Notes: generated by a model from the letters alone, not told the origin. Shown: positions 44,613 through 54,733, counted from the first letter of the stretch. The stretch: DNA of 64,000 bases from Hydrogenovibrio marinus (GCF_013340845.1 NZ_AP020335.1:992001-1056000), one strand, 5' to 3'. Translations and numbers: made by a program.

Positions 44613-46244
44613 ATGTCTGAACAAATCAAGATTGTCATGGCGCAAATCAACCCAATAGTTGGGGATATTGATGGCAACGTGCACATGATTATCGAGGCTG
44701 CTCAGCAAGCAAAGCAACAACATGAAGCTGATATTGTCGTTTTCCCCGAGCTGACCATTACTGGCTATCCGCCAGAAGACTTGTTGTTTAGGCAAGCGCT
44801 TTACATTCAGGTAGATGCTGCGCTGTCTACAATCTGTGAAGCGGTACAAGATGTGGTGGTGGTCATTGGCTATCCAATGATGGACGACTTGGGTGAACGA
44901 TTCAACATGGCTGCATGGATTGAAAAGGGGCAAATCCAAGCCAGCTATATCAAACAAAACCTTCCAAACTACAGCGTATTTGACGAAAAGCGCTATTTCG
45001 AATCAGGCGATCAATCTTGTGTCGTGACTTACAAAGGCGTGTCCTTTGGTTTGTTGATTTGCGAAGATATTTGGAAAATTTCACCAGCCAGCCAAGCAGT
45101 GGCTTCTGGCGCGGAAGCGTTGTTGATCTTGAATGCTTCACCATTCTTTTCTGAAAAACACCAAGACCGAATTGATGTCGTGAAACGCCGCATTTCAGAA
45201 GTTTCTGTACCCGTGATTTATGTTAACCAAATCGGTGGGCAAGATGAACTGGTGTTTGACGGCGGTTCTTTCGCAACCTGTGCCGAGGGCGAAGTGCAAG
45301 TTCAAGCGCCTGAGTTTAAAGAAGCTTTGACCCCAGTCACTTTGTTAAAACAGGGTAACTCTGTTGCCATTATGCCGGGCGAACAAGCGGAGCTTTATGA
45401 AGATGAAGCGCGAGTGTACCAAGCATTGGTGATGGGGGTTCGCGATTACATTCAAAAGAATGGGTTCAATGGTGCGCTCCTTGGACTCTCGGGAGGTATT
45501 GATTCTGCTCTAACACTGGCGATTGCAGTTGATGCGCTGGGTGCAGATAAAGTCGAGGCAGTGATGATGCCTTTCCGTTACACCGCCGACATCAGTATTG
45601 AAGATGCAAAATTGGAAGCAGATGCTCTTGGTGTGCATTATCATTCGATTCCAATCGAAGATATGTACAACGCGTTCGAGTCGGCATTAGCCACTCGTTT
45701 TGAAGGCTATGAACCTGATTTGACTGAAGAGAACCTTCAAGCGAGAATTCGTGGAACTGTGTTGATGTCGATTTCCAATAAAGTTGGTAAATTGGTGTTG
45801 GCGACCAGTAACAAGTCTGAAGTGGCAGTGGGCTACTCTACCTTGTATGGTGATATGGTTGGCGGCTTTTCACCACTGAAAGATGTTCCAAAGACGTTGG
45901 TCTATCGCTTGTCGAAGTATCGTAATACCTTATCTCAAGTAATCCCGGAAAGAGTCATTACTCGACCACCTTCCGCGGAGCTTCGCCCTGATCAAAAAGA
46001 TCAAGATTCGCTTCCAGACTATGATATTCTTGATTCAATCATTGAGAACTATGTAAAATACGATAAATCACCTACACAAATTGTAGAGGAATTCGGCTTT
46101 GAAGCCAAACAAGTGGAATCTGTTGTTAGAATGATTAATCGTAGCGAGTATAAAAGGCGACAAGCGGCGCCTGGCGTGAAGATCACCAAAAGAGCTTTCG
46201 GCAGAGACAGGCGTTATCCAATCACAAACCAATATCGGGAGTGA
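44613..46244 (+). CDS. nadE: glutamine-dependent NAD+ synthetase
   Basis: The last step of NAD synthesis, using glutamine. An N-terminal nitrilase-fold glutaminase domain (about 1-270; catalytic Glu in FPELTITGYPPEDLL, Cys in LLICEDIW) is fused to the synthetase domain with PP-loop LSGGIDSALTLAIA (about 291-304). 543 residues, the long glutamine-dependent type. With nadA and nadC elsewhere in the window it completes much of the route. Confidence 0.96.
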   Translation: MSEQIKIVMAQINPIVGDIDGNVHMIIEAAQQAKQQHEADIVVFPELTITGYPPEDLLFRQALYIQVDAALSTICEAVQDVVVVIGYPMMDDLGERFNMAAWIEKGQIQASYIKQNLPNYSVFDEKRYFESGDQSCVVTYKGVSFGLLICEDIWKISPASQAVASGAEALLILNASPFFSEKHQDRIDVVKRRISEVSVPVIYVNQIGGQDELVFDGGSFATCAEGEVQVQAPEFKEALTPVTLLKQGNSVAIMPGEQAELYEDEARVYQALVMGVRDYIQKNGFNGALLGLSGGIDSALTLAIAVDALGADKVEAVMMPFRYTADISIEDAKLEADALGVHYHSIPIEDMYNAFESALATRFEGYEPDLTEENLQARIRGTVLMSISNKVGKLVLATSNKSEVAVGYSTLYGDMVGGFSPLKDVPKTLVYRLSKYRNTLSQVIPERVITRPPSAELRPDQKDQDSLPDYDILDSIIENYVKYDKSPTQIVEEFGFEAKQVESVVRMINRSEYKRRQAAPGVKITKRAFGRDRRYPITNQYRE

Positions 46245-46253
46245 GATTTTGTT

Positions 46254-48134
46254 ATGATCGACCAGAGGGTTTCTAAGAGAGCAATTCAGTATCTTAATGA
46301 TCCACAGTGCCCGATCGATCCATCGGATTCCGTATCCCTAGAGCAAACGGAGCTGTTGTTACAGTTGCAGCGTGATGTGCTCGAAGATATTGTCATCACA
46401 AGAAATGCTTACGATGTTGTCGACAAAATCTGTAAGCTCGCAGAAGAAATCCTACCCAATTCCGTCGCTTCCGTAATGTTATTGAAGCATGACGAACTGT
46501 TTGTTTATTGTGCTCCGAGTGTTCCGCCAGAAGGGATTCAGCGTCTAAATGGCCTGAAACCAGGACCAAACTCCGGCTCTTGTGGCAACGTAGTCTATAG
46601 AGAAAAACCAGCCTTTGTAACCGACACCTTTACCGATGACCGCTGGAAAGACTTAATGCCTATCGCGGAAGATTTCGGGCTAAGAGCCTGTTGGTCTGTT
46701 CCAGTAAGAACGGAAAAGAATGAGCTGGTAGGAACCTTTGCATTAACCAGCTTTGAAACACGCGCGCCTTCCTTATTTCATCGCCGTCTACTGGATACCT
46801 GTAGCTTTCTGGTGAGTATTATTTTAAAACGTGAAAAGCTTGAAAAGCGCTTAGTTGATGCTGCCTACTTTGATTCCTTAACAAAATTGTCTAACCGTGA
46901 AAAGTTACAGTTGGATTTGAACACTTTCATGGCGCAAGGAAAAGAGTTTGTTCTGGTCTTTGTTGGTTTGGATCGTTTTAAATCAGTGAATGATACCTAT
47001 GGGCATGAGACAGGGGACTATGTTTTGTCTCAAGTGGCGAAGCGTCTATCCACAAGCTGTAATATTGCTCTAGGCGTTTACCGTATTACTGGGGACGAGT
47101 TTGCCATAGCCATTGAAAGTCCTCAAAGTCTTCAGGCTTGTGAAGCTTTGGCGCAACAAATTGAGATCGTACTAAATCCTTCATTCAGTTTTAACGACGC
47201 AGAATTTTTTATACGTGCATGTGCTGGTTTTGCCTACCCATTGGGTGATGGTGATACTGTTTCTGAGTTGATGAGACGTGCCGATACTGCGATGTATGCA
47301 GCCAAAGAGTCGAAAGATAAGAATTTCGCGGTATTTACACCGCAAATGGCAGATAAGGTACAAGAGCAAGTGCAACTTGAAAGGGATCTGCATAGAGCTG
47401 TTAGAGATGATGAATTTGAAGTATTTTATCAACCTGTTATGGAAGCGGATGGTCGAACTATCCATTCTATGGAAGCATTGATTCGCTGGCACCATCCCAA
47501 AAAGGGCTTGATTGTGCCAACGGTATTTATTCCTTTAGCGGAAGAAGCCGGTTTGATTCCTCAAATTTCTTGCATAGTGGTTGAGCATACTTTGCAGTTC
47601 TTGAATGACCTTAAAGCTAAAAGCCTTCCCCTGCATCGAGTCTCCATCAATCTTTCCGGTAGAGAATTCAACCATAAACACATTAATGAATTAATGGGGA
47701 TGATAGAAGATCAAGGATTGACCAGTCACTTTGAGTTTGAACTGTTGGAAAGTTATTTGATGGAAAATGCGGAGGAGGTTATCTCCTTGTTGGATTCTGT
47801 CAGAAAGCGCGGTATCAGTATTGCGATTGACGACTTTGGAACCGGGTACTCATCACTCAGTTATCTAAAGAAGTTCCCAGTAGATAAGATCAAAATTGAT
47901 CAGTCTTTGGTGAAGGATATTATCTCGGATCTCAATGATTTAGAAATCAGTAAGGCGGTCGTTGCCATGGCACGAAGCTTGGGCTTAAGCGTCGTTGCTG
48001 AAGGGGTTGAGACCGAAGCTCATAGTCAGCTATTATCTGAGTTGGGCGTTGATTATCTTCAAGGCTACTTCTTCTCGAAACCTATACCTGCTCCTGAAAT
48101 GGAAGCCTTTCTATACAAGTCTGAAAACGCTTAA
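46254..48134 (+). CDS. GAF-GGDEF-EAL c-di-GMP phosphodiesterase
   Basis: A 626-residue cytoplasmic signalling protein. A GAF domain at about 40-190 (SGSCGNVVYREKP) is followed by a GGDEF domain (about 205-365) whose motif is ITGDEF, with T in place of the first Gly and no I-site RxxD. The EAL domain (about 385-620) is complete: MEALIRWHHP, the NLSGREF Asn, DDFGTGYSSL, KIDQSLV, AEGVET and QGYFFSKP. It is predicted to degrade c-di-GMP, with the degenerate GGDEF likely regulatory. It lies nine bases after nadE. Confidence 0.9.
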   Translation: MIDQRVSKRAIQYLNDPQCPIDPSDSVSLEQTELLLQLQRDVLEDIVITRNAYDVVDKICKLAEEILPNSVASVMLLKHDELFVYCAPSVPPEGIQRLNGLKPGPNSGSCGNVVYREKPAFVTDTFTDDRWKDLMPIAEDFGLRACWSVPVRTEKNELVGTFALTSFETRAPSLFHRRLLDTCSFLVSIILKREKLEKRLVDAAYFDSLTKLSNREKLQLDLNTFMAQGKEFVLVFVGLDRFKSVNDTYGHETGDYVLSQVAKRLSTSCNIALGVYRITGDEFAIAIESPQSLQACEALAQQIEIVLNPSFSFNDAEFFIRACAGFAYPLGDGDTVSELMRRADTAMYAAKESKDKNFAVFTPQMADKVQEQVQLERDLHRAVRDDEFEVFYQPVMEADGRTIHSMEALIRWHHPKKGLIVPTVFIPLAEEAGLIPQISCIVVEHTLQFLNDLKAKSLPLHRVSINLSGREFNHKHINELMGMIEDQGLTSHFEFELLESYLMENAEEVISLLDSVRKRGISIAIDDFGTGYSSLSYLKKFPVDKIKIDQSLVKDIISDLNDLEISKAVVAMARSLGLSVVAEGVETEAHSQLLSELGVDYLQGYFFSKPIPAPEMEAFLYKSENA

Positions 48135-48151
48135 ATAGAGGTGTTTAAGCG
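48128..48151. terminator. hairpin spanning both convergent stop codons
   Basis: CGCTTAAA/TTTAAGCG around an eight-base loop includes the stop codons of the GAF-GGDEF-EAL gene and bamD, which converge with 10 bases between. There is no T-run, so termination may depend on Rho or the hairpin alone. Confidence 0.4.
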
Positions 48152-48951
48152 CCGTCCTGGTTTGCGCTATCTAGTTCTGAATTCTTGTTACGCTTCTGGT
48201 TAAAGTCGATAACTTTTTGGACATTGTCAGCATTGGTTTTCATGCCCAGTTTCTGATAGCTGTCTCGCATGAGAATCAAAGAGTCCATGTTAACAATTGA
48301 TCTAGGGTAGTTGGTGACAACCAGTCTTGCGCGATTTGCTGCTGCCAAGTAAGCTTTACGCTTGTAGTAATAAGTGGCGACCTGATACTCGTGACGCGCT
48401 AGGCGGTTGCGTAGAATAATCAAGCGTTTTCTAGATGCAGCGGCATATTTGCTGGTTGGAAAACGGTTAATCAACTCCATATAGTCTTGATACGCATCTT
48501 CTGTTGAAGCCATGTCTCGGTAAGCAGGGTCGGTCAACCAGCTATCAAACCAGCTTTTATTGATGGAGTCTGCTGCTAGTGCTTTCAGGTAAAGTGCATA
48601 GGGAATAGCGCGATGTTTAGGATATAGGCGAATGAATTCGGCTAATTCTCGCTTAGCAGATTCCGGTTCGTCGTATTTGTAGTAAGCGTAGGCAAGCTCT
48701 AAATAAGACTGCTCAGCATATTTTCCATACGGGAAGTAAGACTGCAATTTTTCATAATACTTGATTGCTGTTTCCCATTGCTCGCTGTTGTAGGCTTCTT
48801 TTGCGTGATCGTAAAATTCTTTAACCGTCCATTTGGATTCGTCTTTTTCAACTAATGAAGAGCAACCGTTAAGCGCAAAAACGGAAAGCAATAGAGAAAG
48901 AATCAGGAAGGTTTTCAACGGGCTGCGGAAACGCATCGATAGTGAGTTCAT
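48145..48951 (-). CDS. bamD: outer-membrane assembly lipoprotein BamD
   Basis: Essential lipoprotein of the BAM complex that inserts beta-barrel proteins. A signal peptide ends in the lipobox LNGC (Cys about 30), followed by TPR repeats from YDHAKEAYNSEQWETAIKYY onward, with the typical AYYKYDEPESAKRELAEFIRLYP segment. 268 residues. It is divergent from rluD, as in E. coli (yfiO/yfiI). Confidence 0.95.
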   Translation of the reverse strand: MNSLSMRFRSPLKTFLILSLLLSVFALNGCSSLVEKDESKWTVKEFYDHAKEAYNSEQWETAIKYYEKLQSYFPYGKYAEQSYLELAYAYYKYDEPESAKRELAEFIRLYPKHRAIPYALYLKALAADSINKSWFDSWLTDPAYRDMASTEDAYQDYMELINRFPTSKYAAASRKRLIILRNRLARHEYQVATYYYKRKAYLAAANRARLVVTNYPRSIVNMDSLILMRDSYQKLGMKTNADNVQKVIDFNQKRNKNSELDSANQDGA

Positions 48952-49097
48952 TTAGTCTAGTTGGTTAGAATTCGGTTAGAATATGCAAAACACAAATTAT
49001 AGCACAGGCTAAAAATAGTCATAGACTATTCGGTGCCTCTTAATAACTTTGTCATGATGTCTCTAACAATAAGATATTGATGTAAGAAGGAACGACT

Positions 49098-50147
49098 TTG
49101 ACGCAACAAGAATTAACCACCACCATCCCATTAGACAAGATTTCATCCAGATTGGATGCCGTCCTTGCTGAGCTGTATCCAGATTACTCCCGTAATAGAA
49201 TTCAGGATTGGATCAAAGTCGGTAATGTGACGTTGGATGGCAAGGTTCAGAAAAAGCCAAATTTCAAAGTATTGGGTGGTGAAAAAGTGGTCTTGCAAGC
49301 AGAGCTGGATGACGAAGTCGTTTATGAAGCCCAAGAAATGGAGCTGGATATTATTTATGAAGATGACGATATCCTGGTTATCAACAAACCTGTAGGAATG
49401 GTGGTTCACCCTGGCGCAGGAAATCCTGATGGCACATTGCTGAATGGCTTGTTGTTTTATTCTCCGGCGCTACGGGAAGTGCCACGAGCGGGGATCGTTC
49501 ATAGGTTAGACAAAGATACATCCGGCTTGATGGTAGTAGCCAAAACTGTTCCTGCCCAGACGCATTTGGTTGAGCAGCTTCAGCGTCATGCGGTAGAGCG
49601 AGTTTATGATGCCGTTGTGGTTGGAAAGGTCATTTCCGGTGGTAAGGTAACCAAAAATATTGGTAGACACCCAACGGATCGTAAGCGTATGGCGGCTTTG
49701 AGCGTTGGGGGGAAAACGGCTGTTTCCCATTATCGTGTGTTGGAACGTTTTCGAGAGCATACTCATGTCCGTGTTCAGTTGGAAACAGGACGTACTCACC
49801 AGATTCGCGTGCATATGTCTTCTATCGGATTTCCTTTGGTTGGTGATCCGGTTTATGGCGGGCGCTTACGCATTCCAAAAAGTATGATGCCGGAGTTTGT
49901 TGATTATCTTCGTAACTTCAAGCGCCAAGCATTACATGCCGGAATGCTCAGTTTAACTCACCCGATTAGCGGTAAGCTGATGAAGTGGAAGGCACCGATG
50001 CCTGACGATATGTTGGATTTGATCGACATGCTTCGAGACGATATGGATGACTTCCAAGCTCAGTTTCATGGTTATGACGAGTATGACTACGACTATGATA
50101 ACGGCGTAGAAGTTGAGTGGGTCACCGATGCCGATATTGCAGATTGA
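49098..50147 (+). CDS. rluD: 23S rRNA pseudouridine synthase RluD
   Basis: Makes pseudouridine in helix 69 of 23S rRNA. An S4-like domain (about 15-75) is followed by the catalytic domain with GIVHRLDKDTSGLMVVAKT, where the Asp is the nucleophile, and GRTHQIRVHM. 349 residues, longer at the C-terminus by an acidic Asp/Tyr-rich tail (YDEYDYDYDN). TTG start with AAGGAA before it. The pgeF gene overlaps its end. Confidence 0.94.
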   Translation: MTQQELTTTIPLDKISSRLDAVLAELYPDYSRNRIQDWIKVGNVTLDGKVQKKPNFKVLGGEKVVLQAELDDEVVYEAQEMELDIIYEDDDILVINKPVGMVVHPGAGNPDGTLLNGLLFYSPALREVPRAGIVHRLDKDTSGLMVVAKTVPAQTHLVEQLQRHAVERVYDAVVVGKVISGGKVTKNIGRHPTDRKRMAALSVGGKTAVSHYRVLERFREHTHVRVQLETGRTHQIRVHMSSIGFPLVGDPVYGGRLRIPKSMMPEFVDYLRNFKRQALHAGMLSLTHPISGKLMKWKAPMPDDMLDLIDMLRDDMDDFQAQFHGYDEYDYDYDNGVEVEWVTDADIAD

Positions 50148-50898
50148 GGATTTAACGCTTGTCCAACCAAATTGGACAGTTTCCAATAAAGTAAAAGCCT
50201 TTTGCACCACTCGCTTGTCAGGGCGGAGCGAAGGTGTTTACGAGTCTTTCAATCTTGCCTCGCATGTTCACGATGATATGGCAGCTGTTCATGCTAATCG
50301 TCAAAAACTAAAAGAAACACTCAACCTTCCTTCAGAACCCTTTTGGCTTGATCAGCAGCATACAACAGTCGCGGTCGCTTTTTCGGACGCATTAAGTGAT
50401 CAAAAGCCAGTGGCTGATGCAGCTTGGACACAGCAAAAAGGTCAGGTGCTAACGGTTATGACAGCTGATTGCCTGCCAATTATTTTGGTAGACGATGACG
50501 CATCAATTGTAGTTGTCATTCATGCCGGTTGGAGAGGGCTGGCAGAGGGGGTTATTGAGAATACCCTAGCAAAGCTTCCTGTTGAATCTCAATGTTTGCA
50601 GGCATGGATTGGTCCTGCAATTTCACAGTCTTTTTTTGAGGTAGGTGGAGAGGTATTGGATGCTTTCGTTGAAAAACGTGTGGGCGCTCTGGACTTCTTT
50701 AAACAATCGGAAGCAGACCCTTCGAAATATTTTGCGGACTTACCCAACCTGGCAGATTTTATCTTGCATGAATGTGGTGTCCGTGAGGTTTCTTTAAGTG
50801 GGTTGTGCAGCTATGCACAGCAGGAATTATTCTACTCTTATCGTAGAGATGGAGAGACGGGCCGCATGGCGACCCTGATCTGGTTAGATGCTGATTAA
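50128..50898 (+). CDS. pgeF: purine nucleoside phosphorylase YfiH (laccase-domain, PgeF-type)
   Basis: YfiH-family copper/zinc protein, reported as a purine nucleoside phosphorylase and as an enzyme correcting peptidoglycan precursor errors. The metal site is formed by HIS and CYS residues in VMTADCLPI, VVIHAGWRGLAEG and the GPAI region. 256 residues from the ATG, which starts 20 bases before the end of rluD; a TTG 15 bases upstream is less likely. The gene includes an exact copy of the dispersed repeat on the minus strand at 50742-50760. Confidence 0.9.
   Translation: MPILQIEDLTLVQPNWTVSNKVKAFCTTRLSGRSEGVYESFNLASHVHDDMAAVHANRQKLKETLNLPSEPFWLDQQHTTVAVAFSDALSDQKPVADAAWTQQKGQVLTVMTADCLPIILVDDDASIVVVIHAGWRGLAEGVIENTLAKLPVESQCLQAWIGPAISQSFFEVGGEVLDAFVEKRVGALDFFKQSEADPSKYFADLPNLADFILHECGVREVSLSGLCSYAQQELFYSYRRDGETGRMATLIWLDAD
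50742..50760 (-). repeat. dispersed repeat, copy inside pgeF
   Basis: ACCCAACCTGGCAGATTTT is the reverse complement of the repeat and identical over 19 bases to the right arm at 30047-30065. It is read in frame as LPNLADF in pgeF, at the start of a helix. Confidence 0.88.
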
Positions 50899-50939
50899 AC
50901 CTTTTAAAGTTTGATTAAATGTTCTAAGTGATCGTTAAA

Positions 50940-52931
50940 TTATTTCAGGCCGCTATTGATAAAGCTTTCACAACGTTCAACCTCTTCAGGAAGGCCTTGA
51001 ATGATTAAGGCATCATCCACTCTGACCATGGTTTTCGGGTCAGGATCGTCACCACGAACGTGTCCACGTTTGACCGATTTCAATGTGACATTGAAGTTTT
51101 CACAATCCAATTCCTCAAGTGTCTTGCCAACCGCATAAGCAGATTCGTTGATATAAATCGACTGAATGATCTGACCCGTTTGAGACTGGTCGAAAGGGGT
51201 GATGTCCGTTTCACCGGGATAAAGCCCTTCCAGCAGACCATAGCGATTCTTGCGAGCCTCTCTCGTTTGTCTAATGACTTGACTGGGCGGGTGACCTAGC
51301 ATCAGAAGCAAGTGTGAAGCGAACATGATGCTCGACTCAAAGGTATCTGGAATAACTTCGGTGGCTCCTGCGGCAATCAGTTCTTGTAGGTGGGTGTCAT
51401 CCTGTGTTCTCACCAATACTGGTAGATCCGGTGCGACATGTTTCAACGTCTTAAGCGTTTTGATGACCGCATGATAGTCATGGAAACTGATGATCGCGAC
51501 TTTTGCATTATGAATGTTTGTGGCATGCAACACGCTTTCTTTAGCGGAATCCCCGAAGTAGACACGTTCACCACTTTGCGCGGCTTCTTGTACACGACGT
51601 ATATCCATGTCGAGCGCAACGAAAGGTTGGTGAGACTTCTCTAGGAACTTGGCAGTGGTTTGTCCCACACGTCCAAAGCCCAAAATAACCACGTGATCTT
51701 TAAGGAATTTAGAGTCTTCTTCAATGGTTTTTTCGATGTCAGCGAAATTGGAGCTATAACTTTCCTTGCAAACGGTTTTGGCAATGGTGCCATTGAATTT
51801 GATGATGAAAGGTGAGGCAATCATGCTCAATACCGCCGCGGTCAGCACCAGCTGGCTGAGCTCTAAAGAAAGTAAGTTGTTAGATAGTGCAAGAGTAATC
51901 AGCACCAAACCGAATTCACCAACTTGCCCCAAAGAAAGAGCTGTTCTCAATGCAACGCCTTCAGGGTGTTTTGCATACTTCATCACAAAGAAGATAGCGG
52001 CTACTTTCAGCAGGATAATGCCAAATGTAATCAGAATGACGGAAACGAAATGTTCCAACACCAGTTCAGGCGAAATAATCATCCCCACTGTGATGAAAAA
52101 CAGCCCAAGCAAAATATCTTGGAAGGGACGAATGTCTGCCTCGATTTGATGGCGATACTCTGTCTCACCTAACATCATCCCCGCCATGAAAGCCCCTAGT
52201 GTCATGGAAATGCCCATTTCTTCGGTAAATGCCGCCGCGGCTAGTACCATGGTCAAAACCGTTAGCGTAAACAGTTCTTGTGACTTTGAAGAGGCAACTT
52301 CATGGAAAATAGGGCGCAGGATGTAGCGTCCGACTAAAAGAATAACAACAACAACGACAAGCCCTTTTACTAGCGAAACACCAAGCTCCGCGGCTAAGCC
52401 GTCACCTGTTGCGGAAGCTAATGCCGGAATCAAAATCAATAAGGGGATTGCCATGATGTCTTGGAAGATCAAGATACCAACGGTTGCTCGACCATGGCGT
52501 GTTTGAATTTCGGATTGTTCAGTTAGCTGTTTGATAACGATTGCCGTTGAAGATAAGGCAAAGGCACTGGCAATGACGAAGCTGGTTTCAAAGTTCAACC
52601 CAAAACCGAAATGAGACACCAGATAAACCACGAGACCAGTCACGAAAACCTGCATAGCGCCCAGTCCGAAAACAGCTTTTCGCATCGCGATCATCTGCGA
52701 CAAAGAGAATTCCAAACCAATGGCGAACAATAGGAAAACCACCCCGAATTCGGCGAGAAACTTAACATTTTCCTCACTGTGGATAAATCCAAGCCCAAAA
52801 GGGCCTACGACCACGCCAACAGCAATATAGTTCAATATTGCCGGGATATGGGCTCTGCGGGAAATAGAAATCAGCACGACCGTTAAAATCAGAATCGAGA
52901 CGATTTTAACGAACATATGTTGATCGGCCAT
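50940..52931 (-). CDS. CPA2-type monovalent cation:proton antiporter with RCK domains
   Basis: A 663-residue KefB/YbaL-like transporter that probably exchanges K+ or Na+ with H+. The membrane part (about 1-380, twelve or so helices) has the SALSSTAIVIKQL motif; a TrkA-N NAD-binding domain follows (VVILGFGRVGQTTAKFLE, about 413-430), and a TrkA-C domain ends the protein (about 575-660). The glutathione-gating partner KefF/KefG is not adjacent. It is a lone gene, reading away from nadC. Confidence 0.92.
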   Translation of the reverse strand: MADQHMFVKIVSILILTVVLISISRRAHIPAILNYIAVGVVVGPFGLGFIHSEENVKFLAEFGVVFLLFAIGLEFSLSQMIAMRKAVFGLGAMQVFVTGLVVYLVSHFGFGLNFETSFVIASAFALSSTAIVIKQLTEQSEIQTRHGRATVGILIFQDIMAIPLLILIPALASATGDGLAAELGVSLVKGLVVVVVILLVGRYILRPIFHEVASSKSQELFTLTVLTMVLAAAAFTEEMGISMTLGAFMAGMMLGETEYRHQIEADIRPFQDILLGLFFITVGMIISPELVLEHFVSVILITFGIILLKVAAIFFVMKYAKHPEGVALRTALSLGQVGEFGLVLITLALSNNLLSLELSQLVLTAAVLSMIASPFIIKFNGTIAKTVCKESYSSNFADIEKTIEEDSKFLKDHVVILGFGRVGQTTAKFLEKSHQPFVALDMDIRRVQEAAQSGERVYFGDSAKESVLHATNIHNAKVAIISFHDYHAVIKTLKTLKHVAPDLPVLVRTQDDTHLQELIAAGATEVIPDTFESSIMFASHLLLMLGHPPSQVIRQTREARKNRYGLLEGLYPGETDITPFDQSQTGQIIQSIYINESAYAVGKTLEELDCENFNVTLKSVKRGHVRGDDPDPKTMVRVDDALIIQGLPEEVERCESFINSGLK

Positions 52932-53096
52932 AAAGATGTTTTTCCTAGTTAATGGTTTGAAAGTGTAATTAAGTTGATTTTAACTTTATCATTTAATGTA
53001 TTGATTACTAATGATAATGTCAAAAGTTACCGTCTTGAAGCGGTTTAATTGTGCAAAGTTAGGTCTGTGAGTTCGGTATTTATCGGTAAGACTGAG

Positions 53097-53939
53097 TTAC
53101 AAGAACTCGAATCGCATAGATAAATCCACGGCGCGAATATTTTTTGTAATAGCGCCGGTAGAAATAAAGTCGACTTGCGTGCTAGCAAGCGTAGAAAGTT
53201 GTTCCAATTCGACGTTGCCGGAGACTTCAAGTTTGGCTTGCCCATTGTTCATTTGAACAGCTTCACGAATCATCTCAAGACTGAAGTTATCCAGCATAAT
53301 GATATCCGCACCTGCTTCCAAGGCTTGCTTGACTTCATCCAGTGTCTCAGTTTCAACTTCTACTGTGGTATTGGGGTATAACTGCTTGGCAGAGTAAACA
53401 GCGTTTTGAATGCCGTGCGCCGCCATAATATGATTTTCTTTCAGTAGAATAGCATCGTACAACCCGATTCTATGGTTTTTTCCACCACCACAATGTACCG
53501 CATATTTTTGTGCTAGGCGTAATCCCGGCAATGTTTTTCGCGTATCCAGTAATTGCGTATGAGAACCTTGTAGCTTCTCGACATAACGTGCAGTTTCAGT
53601 CGCAGTTGCCGAAAGCGTCTGTAAAAAGTTCAAAGCACTTCTTTCGCCGGATAATAAGATTCTGGCATTGCCATTCAATTCACACAATATCGTGCCAGCT
53701 TTGACAGATTCACCTTCTTTACAGTGCCAAACGATTTCGGTTGCCGGGTCTAAATGTTTGAAAACAGCATCAAACCATGGTCTTCCACAAATAACCGCAT
53801 CTTCCTTGGTGATAATGTGTGCCTTGGCTTGCTGCTGCGCAGCAATCAGAGAAGCACTTAAGTCACCAGTGGCAATGTCTTCTTTTAATGCAGTTTCAAT
53901 ATTTAGCTCAAGGTGTTGGAAGTAATCTAATTCAGGCAT
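53097..53939 (-). CDS. nadC: nicotinate-nucleotide pyrophosphorylase (carboxylating)
   Basis: Converts quinolinate to nicotinate mononucleotide. Conserved segments include ALKEDIATGDLSA, TRKTLPGLRLAQKYAV, GGGKNHRIGLYDAILLKENH and the C-terminal STGAITK. 280 residues, normal length. It is divergent from ampD, as in E. coli. The following gap to ampD has no clear promoter on the minus strand. Confidence 0.96.
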   Translation of the reverse strand: MPELDYFQHLELNIETALKEDIATGDLSASLIAAQQQAKAHIITKEDAVICGRPWFDAVFKHLDPATEIVWHCKEGESVKAGTILCELNGNARILLSGERSALNFLQTLSATATETARYVEKLQGSHTQLLDTRKTLPGLRLAQKYAVHCGGGKNHRIGLYDAILLKENHIMAAHGIQNAVYSAKQLYPNTTVEVETETLDEVKQALEAGADIIMLDNFSLEMIREAVQMNNGQAKLEVSGNVELEQLSTLASTQVDFISTGAITKNIRAVDLSMRFEFL

Positions 53940-54132
53940 GAAGTTATTGTGTGTAAGTTGTTTTGGAATATTGTACCTGAGAAGGACGTTGAATACTGAT
54001 TTTGAACGCTATCAGACTTAAATATTTTTACATTAAATAAAACCGTTTTCAGTATTTAAAAGTGTGGTTGTGAACGATTGGAAGTGAGCAATCAATGTGT
54101 GAAATCTAGCAAAGAAAGTAACTCTGTGTACA

Positions 54133-54729
54133 ATGATTGTTTTAAACCCTGTATCTAAAAGTTTTGGAATGGTATTGAAAGTAGACTTGGAAACCGGCTT
54201 GTTAAAGCAGGCCAATTTTGTTCCCAGCCCGAATTGTGACGAGCGTCCAGAGGGGACAGAGATTGATTTGATTGTGGTTCATGGCATCAGTCTGCCGCCG
54301 GGTCAATTTGGTGGGCAAGGCGTTGAGCAGCTCTTTACCAATCGACTGAATCCTGAAGAGGATCCTTATTACAAGACGATAGAAGGATTGAGGGTCTCTG
54401 CCCATCTGTTTATCAATCGAAAAGGTGAGGTGATTCAGTTTGTGCCTTTTCATTTGCGAGCGTGGCATGCAGGGGTTTCTCGTTATCAAGAGCGAGATAA
54501 GTGCAATGATTTTTCGATAGGCATTGAGCTGGAAGGAACGGATCACACGCCTTATACCGCATCACAATATTCAGCACTGAAAAAAGCCGTTCAGGCGATT
54601 ATGGAAGCCTATCCCTCTATTCCGAAGGATGCGGTGACAGGGCATGAGCATATTGCACCCGGCAGAAAAACTGATCCCGGCCCTTATTTCATGTGGGCGG
54701 CAATTCGATCATCGGATACTAAGGCTTAA
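54133..54729 (+). CDS. ampD: 1,6-anhydro-N-acetylmuramyl-L-alanine amidase AmpD
   Basis: Cytoplasmic zinc amidase that recycles cell wall turnover products. The zinc ligands are the His in LIVVHGISLPPG, the second His in the GHEHIAPGRKTDPG motif and its Asp. 198 residues from the first ATG; family starts usually lie nearer the second Met at 54169, and neither has a good ribosome-binding site, so the start is uncertain. Its stop is five bases from the end of the convergent zinc-binding protein gene. Confidence 0.93.
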   Translation: MIVLNPVSKSFGMVLKVDLETGLLKQANFVPSPNCDERPEGTEIDLIVVHGISLPPGQFGGQGVEQLFTNRLNPEEDPYYKTIEGLRVSAHLFINRKGEVIQFVPFHLRAWHAGVSRYQERDKCNDFSIGIELEGTDHTPYTASQYSALKKAVQAIMEAYPSIPKDAVTGHEHIAPGRKTDPGPYFMWAAIRSSDTKA

Positions 54730-54733
54730 ATGG

